In this document: one piece after another, positions 54,978 to 63,800 of the stretch
How the letters are laid out: every line of letters begins with the position of its first letter
Numbering within the stretch: the stretch's first letter is position 1
Source: JBBRWV01 sp038248985
GTDB taxonomy: Bacteria; Planctomycetota; Phycisphaerae; WQYP01
NCBI GenBank assembly: GCA_038248985.1
Contig: JBBRWV010000003.1
Coordinates: forward strand, 1-64,000
Reading direction: 5' to 3'
Length of the DNA: 64,000 nt
Program-made: the position numbers and the translations under genes
The notes under the pieces: model-generated
Database searches by the model: none
The model's input: the letters and a program-made list of their open reading frames with translations, nothing else
What the model was told of the DNA's origin: nothing

Positions 54978-55856
54978 TTACTTCGGATTCGCCACAAACG
55001 GCCCGCCCCGGCAATTCTTCAAATAATTCAACGCAAACACCTGACCCGTCATTTCCTTCTCGCCGCAATACACCGGATCATGCCACCCTTCAATATCGAT
55101 GCACCCCGACCACTTCGCCATCCGCAACATGCTGATCACATCCGTCCAATTCGTGTCGCCAAACCCCGGCGTCCGATGCCACACAAACTGCTTGCCGCCC
55201 CGCAACCCATACGTCTTCAGCACATCCCACGCAATCGTCGCATCCTTGCCATGCACGTGAAAAATCTTCCCCGTCTCCAGCAGCTTCCGCAACTGCGGCA
55301 ACGGATCGATCAAACTGTTCATCTGGTGGCACGGCTCCCACTCCAGCCCCACGTTCTCGCTCTCAAACGCATTGAACATCATCTCCCACGCCGTGGGCGA
55401 GTGCGCAATGTTGTACTTCGGTGCCTCCCACCGCCCGTTCATATCGCAATTCTCAAACGCAATCCGAATCCCCTTGTCCTTGGCCTTCTTCGCCAGCGGC
55501 TCCCACACCTTCTTGTACTGCTCCATGCTCTCATTCACCGGCCGGTCTTCCAACGCCCCCGCAAACCCGCTCACCATCTTCGCCCCAAACAGATGCGCCT
55601 TGTCGATACACTCGCTGAACCCCACCGCATGTTCCGGATTCTGCAACGGATTGCCAAAAAATCCAATCGTGCTGATCACCGCCTTGTCGCCGCACACCTC
55701 CAAAACCTTCTTGGCCGTGCTCTCTATATCGCAATTGATCTTCTCCCAGAACGTCAGAGAAAAACTCTCAAATCCATGCGGCAATATCTGCGGAATATTC
55801 TTAACGCTCTCGCTCATCGCCACCAGCGTTCCAACCCGAATATCTAACTGCGACAT
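54978..55856 (-). CDS. sugar phosphate isomerase/epimerase (TIM barrel)
   Basis: 292 residues of the xylose-isomerase-like superfamily. Metal-ligand-like motifs: RIAFENCDMNGRW (Glu), VGLEWEPCHQM (Glu/His), KIFHVHGKDATIAW (His) and CIDIEGWHDPVY (Glu). ATG 55856 follows GGGAG. The frame is open far upstream into low-complexity and repeat-like sequence, which is not coding. A second member of this family lies at 28291-29163, though the two are clearly different proteins. The coding strand is G-ending, whereas the next gene on the same strand is C-ending. Confidence 0.88.
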   Translation of the reverse strand: MSQLDIRVGTLVAMSESVKNIPQILPHGFESFSLTFWEKINCDIESTAKKVLEVCGDKAVISTIGFFGNPLQNPEHAVGFSECIDKAHLFGAKMVSGFAGALEDRPVNESMEQYKKVWEPLAKKAKDKGIRIAFENCDMNGRWEAPKYNIAHSPTAWEMMFNAFESENVGLEWEPCHQMNSLIDPLPQLRKLLETGKIFHVHGKDATIAWDVLKTYGLRGGKQFVWHRTPGFGDTNWTDVISMLRMAKWSGCIDIEGWHDPVYCGEKEMTGQVFALNYLKNCRGGPFVANPK

Positions 55857-55959
55857 GTTTACTCCCAGTAAATACAGGATAACGACCAATTCGTCGGAAC
55901 CTCCCAGTCTACCCGCTCTCCCCCCTGCCTCCAACCATCCCGCCCGCACTGTGGTCGCC

Positions 55960-56045
55960 TGGTGATGCAGGCCACCCGCCCGACAAGATGCCCGCACGAC
56001 TGCGGGCGAGACACCAGCGCGAGACGCCTGTATCACGGACGGGGA
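55960..56045. repeat. candidate dispersed repeat (AGETPA-like/REP-like element)
   Basis: GC-rich segment containing GATGCAGGCCACCCGCCCG and CTGCGGGCGAGAC, with short inverted complementarity (GCCCGCACGACTGCGGGC). It resembles dispersed noncoding elements that read as GCGGGCGAGACxCC in high-GC genomes (recollection). Only one copy is visible in this window, so the repeat status is not shown by the sequence itself. The abrupt strand-composition switch falls here. Confidence 0.3.
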
Positions 56046-56049
56046 CGGG

Positions 56050-56556
56050 TTATTTTTTCTTTTTGCTGAGGGCGGCGAGGGCGTCCAGGGGGTTGTTGGG
56101 GGTGGGGGTTTCATCCTCTTCTTCGACTTCCTCAAGCTCTTCGACTTCTTCGAGTTCGGCGCTGGCTTCGACGTCGACGGTGCCGTCTTCCTGCTGGGGT
56201 TGGTGGATGGGTGCGACGGTGCCGCCTTCAACGACGGTGCGAAGAGCTTTGACGTCTTCGGGCTGGCCGTCGATGACGACGGTGAAGATGACGGGGCCGA
56301 GGACGAGGGTGTCGCCGGCGACGAGGGGGGATTCCTGAACGCGTTTGCCGTTGACGAAGGTGCCATTGGAGGAGCCGAGATCGCGGACGGAGAGGTTTCC
56401 GCCAACGAGGTTGATCTGGCAGTGGCGGCGGGAGATTATGCCGAGGGGGATTTGAAAATCGCAATCGGTGTTTCGGCCGAGGACGGCGGATTCTTTTTTG
56501 ATGGCGAATTCGCGTTTTTGACCATCCTGTTTGAACATGACGAGGGAAATATCCAT
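56050..56556 (-). CDS. FHA-domain protein
   Basis: 168 residues. An FHA phosphothreonine-binding domain occupies about 1-95: AVLGRNTDCDFQIP (GR), ISRRHCQINL (SxxH), and DLGSSNGTFVNGKRV (SSNGTxxN). An acidic Glu-rich linker (ELEEVEELEEVEEEDE) and a Lys-rich C-terminus (LSKKKK) follow. It probably reads Ser/Thr-kinase phosphorylation, but no kinase is in the window. ATG 56556 is preceded by GAGG. It is divergent from hemW. Confidence 0.92.
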   Translation of the reverse strand: MDISLVMFKQDGQKREFAIKKESAVLGRNTDCDFQIPLGIISRRHCQINLVGGNLSVRDLGSSNGTFVNGKRVQESPLVAGDTLVLGPVIFTVVIDGQPEDVKALRTVVEGGTVAPIHQPQQEDGTVDVEASAELEEVEELEEVEEEDETPTPNNPLDALAALSKKKK

Positions 56557-56681
56557 GATCGAAACCTCAGACAAGGAAAGAAATACCGAGTGAGCCGCGA
56601 GCGGGCGTGTTGTGGGGAGGCCAGCGCGCGGGGTACGATTGAACCTTAACCATTGAAGCGCGGACGATCAAGGGAAAATAG

Positions 56682-57911
56682 ATGGCAGATGGAAAGGTGG
56701 AGCTGGTGCAACTGGGCGGCGGGGCGGCGCGTCCGGCGTATGGGGAAATGCCGCAGGTGGGGAAGGGGACGCGGGTGGAGGCGGTGTATGTGCATGTGCC
56801 GTTTTGTTCGACGAAGTGCGATTACTGCGATTTTTACAGTGTGGCGGGGCACCTGGGGGAGGCGGAGGGGTATTTGGATTTGATGGAGCGGGAGGCGGAG
56901 TTGCAGTTGGGGCATTTTGGCAAGGCGCTGCCGGAGACGATTTTTATCGGCGGTGGAACGCCGACGCTGCTGGAGGCGGGACAGTTGGAGCGGCTGCTGG
57001 GGATTTTGCGGAAGTGGCTGGATGTGAGCGGGGTGGTGGAGTGGACGGTGGAGGCGAATCCGAACACATTTGACGGGGAGAAGGCGCGGGTTCTGGCGGC
57101 GGGGGGGGTGAACCGCGTGAGTTTTGGGGCGCAGAGTTTTTTGCGGAACGAGTTGCAGGTGCTGCAGCGGGATCATGATCCGGAGAGCGTGGCGACGGCG
57201 TTTGCGGCGGCGCGGGCGGCGGGGATTGAAAATTTGAATGTGGATTTGATTTTTGGGATACCGGGGCAGACGGTGGGAAGCTGGGATTATTCTTTGGGGC
57301 GGGCGCTGGAGTTGGGATCGGATCATGTGAGTTGTTACTCGCTGATGTATGAGCCGAACACGGGAATGACGGCGCGGTTGAAAAGGGGCGAGGTGGCGGC
57401 GATGGGGGAGGATGCGGAGTTGGAACTGTTTGAGCATGTGTACATGCGGCTGCGGGAGGCGGGGTATGCGCGGTACGAGGTGAGCAACTATGCGCGGCCG
57501 GGGAAAGAGTGCCGACACAATGTGCATTACTGGAAGGGGAGCAATTGGTTGGCGTTGGGGACGGCGGCGGCGGGGCATGTGGCGGGTTGGCGCTGGAAAA
57601 ATGTGGCGGGGCTGGGGCATTATGGGGAAGCGGTGCGGGCGGGGATTTTGCCGGCGACGGGGATGGAGCGTTTGAGTGCGGAGCGGCGCGCGGCGGAAAT
57701 CGCAACGTTTTGGCTGCGGCTGGTGGAGGGGTTGGAGTATGCGGAGTTCAAGGAGCGGATGGGGGTGGATGCGCGGCCGGTGCTGGAACAGGTGCTGGGG
57801 GAGTTTGTGGAGATGGGGCTGGTGGAGTTGAGTGCGACCCGGGCGAAGCTGACGGAGAAGGCGGTGGCGGTATCGGATGCGATCTTGCGGAAGGTGGTGG
57901 GGGCTTTTTGA
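56682..57911 (+). CDS. hemW: radical SAM heme chaperone HemW (formerly HemN-like)
   Basis: 409 residues. The radical SAM motif is VHVPFCSTKCDYCDF (Cys42, Cys46, Cys49), followed by IFIGGGTPTLL, EANPNTF, RVSFGAQSF, NVDLIFGIPGQTVGSWD, SCYSLMYEPNTGM and YEVSNYARPGKECRHN. It lacks the extra N-terminal region of true HemN coproporphyrinogen dehydrogenases and carries the HNxxYW motif (HNVHYWKG), so HemW, a heme-binding chaperone for respiratory enzymes, is the better name. AAGGG lies 8 nt before the ATG. Codons are almost all G-ending. Confidence 0.92.
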   Translation: MADGKVELVQLGGGAARPAYGEMPQVGKGTRVEAVYVHVPFCSTKCDYCDFYSVAGHLGEAEGYLDLMEREAELQLGHFGKALPETIFIGGGTPTLLEAGQLERLLGILRKWLDVSGVVEWTVEANPNTFDGEKARVLAAGGVNRVSFGAQSFLRNELQVLQRDHDPESVATAFAAARAAGIENLNVDLIFGIPGQTVGSWDYSLGRALELGSDHVSCYSLMYEPNTGMTARLKRGEVAAMGEDAELELFEHVYMRLREAGYARYEVSNYARPGKECRHNVHYWKGSNWLALGTAAAGHVAGWRWKNVAGLGHYGEAVRAGILPATGMERLSAERRAAEIATFWLRLVEGLEYAEFKERMGVDARPVLEQVLGEFVEMGLVELSATRAKLTEKAVAVSDAILRKVVGAF

Positions 57912-58141
57912 TTGGGGGCGGCGAGTTGAACCATGAGGGGACTAATGCACGAAGGTGTTGGAGGAAGGCGACGACGGCGGTGACGATCATGACGGAACCA
58001 TGACGATGTGAAGATGATGAGGAACCACGAAGACGATAGGGGGAAGAATAACGCTGGGGTATGGGCTGTTTGAGGGGGCGCGGGAGTGGCGCAAGGCTTA
58101 TAAGTGAGCGGGGGCGGGGTGATGTTGGACGTGAGGCGCGG
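57912..58141. other. intergenic, repeat-like degenerate sequence
   Basis: 230 bp with iterated GAACCATGA, GGAACCATGACGATG and GGAACCACGAAGACG words, similar to degenerate AACCACGAAG-type noncoding sequence. No gene supported. Confidence 0.35.
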
Positions 58142-58606
58142 TTATTTGTCGGCGGGTTCGGTGGTGGGTTGCTCGACGGTGGGGGTGTCGGTCTGGTTCT
58201 TCAGCTCGGTGCGATTGCGTTGTTTGTTGACGAGGGTTTCGACTTCCTTGGGGGAGAGGCCTTCGGTGTTGTAGTCTTCGAGGAAGCGGTCGTGTTTGAA
58301 GGAGCGCGCGGCGACGAATTTGAGTTTGTTGGCGTTGGGGGCGACGGAGTACATGCTGACGGTGGAGGAGTCGACATCGAAGATGTAGAAGCCGAAAACG
58401 GAGGGGGTGAGTTGGGCGGGGGTCATGTAGAGGCCCCGGGCGCCGAGGAGGGGTGCGGGGGATTGGGCGAAGGCCGAGGGGTTGAAGGAGAGATCGGGGG
58501 AGCGGCCGGTGAGGTGGGTGTAGAGGGAGACGCTGGCGTTGGTGAAGAAGGCGAGGGCGAGGAGGTAAAGGGCGGGGCGGAGAAGTTTGATCGTGGAAGT
58601 GGACAT
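58142..58606 (-). CDS. hypothetical exported/membrane-anchored protein
   Basis: 154 residues. One N-terminal hydrophobic segment (LLRPALYLLALAFFTNASVSL) acts as signal anchor, followed by a periplasmic domain (LYMTPAQLTPSVFGFYIFDVDSSTV) with beta-rich look and a charged, Thr/Pro-rich tail. In this lineage short proteins with FYIFDVDSxT-like segments recur as hypotheticals (recollection); function unknown. ATG 58606 follows AGAGG; the frame is open 16 more codons without signal. Divergent from the cupin gene. Confidence 0.7.
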   Translation of the reverse strand: MSTSTIKLLRPALYLLALAFFTNASVSLYTHLTGRSPDLSFNPSAFAQSPAPLLGARGLYMTPAQLTPSVFGFYIFDVDSSTVSMYSVAPNANKLKFVAARSFKHDRFLEDYNTEGLSPKEVETLVNKQRNRTELKNQTDTPTVEQPTTEPADK

Positions 58607-58707
58607 GAGGCACCTCTGGGTAAAGACACTGGGCGGGAGGATTATGCAGCACACATGGGAGGACGGGGGAAATTCGTTACGGGGTTTAAGGTTCGGGAGC
58701 GCATTAG

Positions 58708-58713
58708 TATACT
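58708..58713 (+). promoter_or_regulatory. TATACT -10 box before the cupin gene (leaderless candidate)
   Basis: TATACT at 58708-58713, 7 nt before ATG 58721, the same geometry as purM. The -35 region (TTTAAG at 58685-58690, 17-bp spacer) is weak. Confidence 0.4.
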
Positions 58714-58720
58714 ACGAGGC

Positions 58721-59125
58721 ATGATTATGAAGAACTTAAACGGTGTTGAAAAACAAACGGTGACGATGGCCGGGGCGGTGAAGGTGCAGATGCAGCTTCT
58801 GTGCGGGCCGGACGACGGGGCACCGACGTTTGCGATGCGGAAGTTTATTGTGGCACCGGGGGGCTGCACGCCGCTGCATCAGCATGATTACGAGCATGAG
58901 GTGCTGATCCTGTCGGGGGAGGGAGTGGCGTTTGGCAATGGGAAGGAGAATGCGGTGAAGTCGGGGGATGTGTTGTTTGTGCCGGCGAATGAGGTGCATC
59001 AGTTTCGGAACACAGGCGGTATCCCGCTGCAGTTTATTTGTTTAGTGCCGGCGTTTGTGCACAAGGCGGGAGCGCCCGTGCCGGTGGCGGTGAATTGTGC
59101 GTGTGATCCGGTGGCGGCGAAGTGA
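58721..59125 (+). CDS. cupin-domain protein
   Basis: 134-residue single-domain cupin. Motif 1 is GGCTPLHQHDYEHEVLILSGEG (His, His, Glu metal ligands by spacing) and motif 2 is VLFVPANEVHQFRNTG (His). A small metal-binding barrel, possibly an enzyme or a sensor of a small ligand. Two starts are possible: ATG 58721, which fits a leaderless transcript, and ATG 58727, which has GAGG 7 nt upstream. A long upstream frame is a composition artefact. No membrane segment. Confidence 0.88.
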   Translation: MIMKNLNGVEKQTVTMAGAVKVQMQLLCGPDDGAPTFAMRKFIVAPGGCTPLHQHDYEHEVLILSGEGVAFGNGKENAVKSGDVLFVPANEVHQFRNTGGIPLQFICLVPAFVHKAGAPVPVAVNCACDPVAAK

Positions 59126-59146
59126 GAGGTTTTTGGGAGGGGAGAT

Positions 59147-59899
59147 TTACGGTACCGGAGTGCGCGGGGAGAAAAAGTAATGGGCGGCCTGGAGTTCGCT
59201 GGGCTGGAGTTGGGTGCGAATGAGTTCCTGTTGAAGGCGGGCGAGAGGGTAGGGAAGATGATGCATATGGATATGGCCGTCGATGATGGTGATGTAGTGC
59301 GAACCCTGGTAGGGGTCTTCGCGGTGGCGGTAGGAGATGGAGCCGGGGTTGAGCCAGAGATGATGGGGCGAGAGGTGATGGATGGCGGGCAGATGGGTGT
59401 GGCCGAAGATGAGACGGAGTGGAGAGTCGGGAGGCGACAGGTGATAGCGCTGGTGGATGAAGGAATTAAAGGCGGGGGCGGAGTGGAGGGTGTCGTAGCC
59501 GGTGTAAAGGTGGGTCATGGCGTAGGGGATGGCGTCGATAGAAAATTGGAGGGCTTGGGGGAGGGATTCGAGGAAGGCGATTTCATCGGCGTTGAGGAGG
59601 GCGGCGTTGTGGTGACGCCAGGCGCGTTCGTGCGCGGGGATGGCGTGATAGGCTTTCGGGATGTCGCCTCGGCCGGCGGTGTGGAGTTCCTGCCAGGTGG
59701 CGGCGACGGCGGCGTCGTGGTTGCCCTGAACGGTGGGGATTTTGTGGTGGCGGATGAAGGCGAGGACTTCACGGGGGAAGGGGCCGTACTCGACGAGATC
59801 GCCGGCGCAGTAGATGACGTCGGCATCGGATTCTTTCTGGCAGACGGATTCGAGGGCGACGACGTTGGCGTGGATGTCGGAGAGGATGAGGGCTTTCAT
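59147..59899 (-). CDS. YfcE-like metallophosphoesterase
   Basis: 250 residues of the calcineurin-like fold: ILSDIHANVVAL (DxH), CAGDLVEYGP (GD), VQGNHDAAV (GNHD), LIFGHTHLPAI (GHTH) and LNPGSIS. The GHTH and NPGS motifs are as in YfcE-type phosphodiesterases. Cytosolic, substrate unknown. ATG 59899 starts the domain; the open frame upstream lacks features. Divergent from the DUF2959 gene, convergent with the cupin. Confidence 0.9.
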   Translation of the reverse strand: MKALILSDIHANVVALESVCQKESDADVIYCAGDLVEYGPFPREVLAFIRHHKIPTVQGNHDAAVAATWQELHTAGRGDIPKAYHAIPAHERAWRHHNAALLNADEIAFLESLPQALQFSIDAIPYAMTHLYTGYDTLHSAPAFNSFIHQRYHLSPPDSPLRLIFGHTHLPAIHHLSPHHLWLNPGSISYRHREDPYQGSHYITIIDGHIHMHHLPYPLARLQQELIRTQLQPSELQAAHYFFSPRTPVP

Positions 59900-59937
59900 A
59901 GGTTTTCCAGAAGGATCAGAAGGCGGCAAGTTTGCCG

Positions 59938-59965
59938 TTGATTGAACGGCATGTGCGTGTAGGAT
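59938..59965 (+). promoter_or_regulatory. candidate promoter of the DUF2959 lipoprotein gene
   Basis: TTGATT (59938-59943), 16-bp spacer, TAGGAT (59960-59965). ATG 60001 is 35 nt further, preceded by AAGGAAAC. Confidence 0.45.
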
Positions 59966-60000
59966 AGCCGTGGAATGTTTTTTTTGAAAAGGAAACGGGC

Positions 60001-60666
60001 ATGAGTGCAAAATCAACCATGACATTGGGGTTGGTATTGGTGGCGGGATTTGTGAGTATTTCGGGATGTCAGAGCACGTATTTTAGCGCGTGGGAAAAAC
60101 TGGGGTATGCGAAGCGGGATATTCTGGTGGAGCGGGTGCAGGATGCGAAGAAAGATCAGGAGGAGGCGAAGCAGGAATTCCAGACGACGCTGGATCAGTT
60201 CAAGACGGTGACGGGATTCGCGGGCGGTAACCTGGAGGCCAAGTACAAGAAGCTGAACTCGGATTACCTGCGGTGCGAGGCGGCGGCGGGGGATGTCAAG
60301 AAACGCATCACGGCGGTGGAGACGGTGGGGGAGGCGATGTTCAGCGAGTGGAAGGATGAGATCAAGCAGTATTCGAGCGATGAACTGCGGCGGGCAAGCC
60401 AGTCGAAGTTGCGGCTGACGCGGGATCGTTACGATCAATTGATCGAGGCGATGAAAAAGGCGGAATCGAAAATGCACCCGGTGCTTCGGGCTTTCAAGGA
60501 CCAGGTTCTTTTTCTGAAGCACAATTTGAATGCGCAGGCAATCGCGAGCTTGGAGGGGACGAAGGTGGGGCTGGAGAAGGATGTGGGGCTGCTGATCCAG
60601 GAGATGGAGGCGAGCATCCAGGAGGCGAACAAGTTCATCGAGGGGATGAAAGACGCGCCTAAATGA
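60001..60666 (+). CDS. DUF2959 lipoprotein
   Basis: 221 residues. A lipoprotein signal ends FVSISGC (Cys23), followed by an almost entirely helical, charged mature part starting YFSAWEKLGYAKRDILVERV, the DUF2959 hallmark, with KYKKLNSDYLRCEAAAGDV and LRAFKDQVLFLKHNLNAQAIASL. Long coiled-coil propensity. The function is unknown; it is a periplasmic, membrane-anchored protein. AAGGAA precedes the ATG. The indolepyruvate oxidoreductase gene follows 134 bp later. Confidence 0.9.
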   Translation: MSAKSTMTLGLVLVAGFVSISGCQSTYFSAWEKLGYAKRDILVERVQDAKKDQEEAKQEFQTTLDQFKTVTGFAGGNLEAKYKKLNSDYLRCEAAAGDVKKRITAVETVGEAMFSEWKDEIKQYSSDELRRASQSKLRLTRDRYDQLIEAMKKAESKMHPVLRAFKDQVLFLKHNLNAQAIASLEGTKVGLEKDVGLLIQEMEASIQEANKFIEGMKDAPK

Positions 60667-60800
60667 AAAATACGTTCTCGTGATACCGGCGGACAATAGA
60701 CGATTGGAGGCGTCAAAGGCTTTGGGATGATGAGGCAAAACGGTACAATTCATGTCCTATAAGTAGTCATACTTCATTGCGTTTTTCTAGGGATGGGTAC

Positions 60801-63800
60801 ATGCGAATTGATCCGCGTTTTCAAGTCGAGAGCGGAACCGAGATATTTACCGGCTCCGAGTTATTGCTGAAGGGTTGTCTGGAGACACCGGGGGGCGTGG
60901 CGCTGTTGACGGGGTATCCGGGAAGTCCGGTGGCGGGTTTTTTTGATTCGTGCCATGACATCGCGGATCTGCTGCGGGAAAAAGGGGTTGCGGCCAAGAT
61001 GGCCAACAACGAGGCGTTGAGCGTGGCGATGGTGAACGGCGCGCAGATGGTGGGCGTGAAAGGGATCGCGGTTTTCAAGAGCGTGGGGTTGCATGTGGCG
61101 AGCGATGCGCTGTCGCTGGGAAATTTGGCGGGGATTCCGCATGCGACGGGCGGGGCGGTGATTGTGAGCGGGGATGATCCGTGGAGCGAATCGACGCAGG
61201 TGCCGGCGGATTCGCGTTTTTTGTTTGAGCATATGCGCGTGCCGGTGATCGAGCCGAGCACGGCGCAGGAGTTGAAGGACTGGATTGCGCACGCGTTTGA
61301 TTTGAGTGTGGCGTCGAAGCTGTACCTGGGATTCAGCGTGACGGTGCAGTTGGCGGATGGCGGGGGAACCGTGGAGTGCCGGCCGAACCAGTGGCCGGCG
61401 GTGTCCTCGGTGCAGCGGATGACGATGGATACGAGCGTCATTCCACTGGAGACGACGGTGCTGTTGCCGCCGCGGAGTTGGCGGCAGGAACAGACGTTTG
61501 AAGATCGGTTTGTGCTGCTGCACAAGCGGGCGCGGGAATTGGGGCTGAACCGGTTGATGTACCCGGTGGAACGAAGCTGGCGCGGCGGGCGTTGCGAGAA
61601 GGCGCCGCTGGGCTTCATCAGCAGCGGGCCGAGCCACGCGATGCTGTGCGATGCGCTGCGTGAGATGGGTTTGATGGGGGAATTTCCGATGTTGAAGCTG
61701 GCCATCAGCTATCCGGTGGACATGCAGATGGTGGATCAGATTTGCACGATGTGCGAACGGGTGGTGGTGGTGGAGGAACGGCGGAGCTTCATTGAGAAGC
61801 AGATTGCCGAGCACATCAGCAAGATCCGGCAGGATGACGCGAACGACCCGCGGGGGAAGGTGGAGTTATGGGGTAAGAATTTTCCACGCGGTCATGCGGG
61901 GATACCGGCGACGCGGGGGCTGCATCCGAGCATGTTGATCGAGAAGCTGACGGAATTTCTGCGGGACACGCCGAACATTCCGCATGAGTTGTCGAACGGG
62001 CGTCTGACGGAAGAGCTGAACACGATTGAGCTGGCGAGCCGGATGAAGGCGAAAGTGTCGATACGGACGCCGGCGTTTTGCCCGGGCTGCCCGCATCGGG
62101 ATTCGTCGAACGCGCTGCTGGAGATTCGCAAGAATTTGTTGAATGCGGATTACATGCTGGCGCAGCACGGGCGGACGCCCGTCGATCTGGTATCGCACGG
62201 GGACACGGGATGCTACACGATGCTGATGTTTGAGCCGAACAAGCCGCTGATGCACAATTACAGCGGCATGGGCCTGGGCGGGGGCACGGGGGCGGGCGTG
62301 GATCCGTTTATTACGAACAAGCAGATTGTGTTCATGGGCGACGGAACGTTTTTCCATTCCGGTCAACTGGCGATCGGCAATGCGATCACGCAACAGCAGG
62401 ACATCACGTTTATTATTCTCGAGAATCGCACGACGGCGATGACGGGGCACCAGCCGAACCCGACGCTGGAAGAAGACATCATGGGCAACAAGATTTTGAG
62501 CCATGATATTGAGCGGATCGTGCGGAGTCTGATACCGGAGGCGGCAGGGCCGCTGGGGAAGAACGCGCGGGAGAACAAGGAAGTGCCGCGGGCGCGGGTG
62601 ATCCGGATGGATCCTTCGCTGCGGGAGGATTACAAGGACATGCTGGAGAAAGTGATCCTGGAGGACGGGGTGAAGATCGTGATCGCCGACAAGGAATGCG
62701 GGATCACGTTTCATCGACGGAAGCGACGGGAGGAATTTGCGAAGAAAAAAGAAGTGGGTTTTGTGCGGCAGAAGACATACATGAACATCACGGATGAAGT
62801 GTGTGAATACTGCATGGAGTGTACGAATCAGACGGGATGCCCCGGTCTAAAGATCACGGACACGGATTACGGCAAGAAGATGCAGACCGACTTTACGGGC
62901 TGCGTGAACGACGGGGCGTGCGCGCGGATCGATGCGTGCCCGAGTTTCGAGCAGGTGATCGTGACGCGCAAGCGGCCGCCGCGGCTGCCGGATGAAGTGG
63001 TGGATTTGCAGGGGATTCCCGATCCGCCCGCGGTGGCGAGCACGTTGTGGCAGACGAAGGATGTGTATCGCGTGTACCTGGCGGGCGTGGGTGGGATGGG
63101 AATTGGCGTGGCGGGGGATATTCTGGTGAGGGCTGCGCACAAGGATGGGTTGTTTGTCGGGTTCATCGATAAAAAGGGATTGGCGATTCGCAACGGGGGC
63201 GTGTTTTCGCAGATCCAGTTCAGCAAGCAGCCGATCGGCGGGACGCCGGTGACGCCGTTTGGCAAGGCGGATTTGCTTATTGGCGTCGATGCGCTGGAAG
63301 CGGCGCGGGCGTGCAGTCCGCAGGATTATTTGCGGGTGGCAAGTCCGAAGTTCACGCACGCGGTGGTCAATACGGGGAAGACGCCGACGATTTTGACGCT
63401 GCTGGGGCGTGATGATTTTGAGCCGGACGAACTGGTGGGGATGATCAAGGGGCAGTGCAAGCCGGGGCAGTTTTTCAGCTTCAACGTGGGCGATTTGTGC
63501 GAGCGTCTGCTGGACAGCAAGTTGTATGCGAACATCATGATGATCGGCGTGGCGTACCAGTTGGGTTTTTTGCCGCTGAGTTACAAGAGTTTGACGCTGG
63601 CGATTCGGCACGCGGTGGGCCGGGAGTTTGAGCGGAATTACCGTGCGTTCAACATCGGGCGGAAGATTGTTCTGCGGCCGGATTTGTTTGGCGTGGGGGC
63701 GCGCAAGGAAGTGGAAAGCGTGGACCAGGCGGTGGAGCGCAAGGCGAACATTCTGAAAGTGAGCAGCATCTGGGGCAAGGGGAATGCGGATCAATACCGG

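Noticed and set aside
54793..55026. 77-codon plus-strand frame after the DUF218/transpeptidase gene
   Set aside because: Its 3' part is antisense to the isomerase C-terminus, and the rest has no recognisable protein features.
55857..56050. Replication origin at the 56-kb skew switch
   Set aside because: No dnaA gene, no visible DnaA-box cluster, no AT-rich unwinding stretch; several other skew switches occur within this window.
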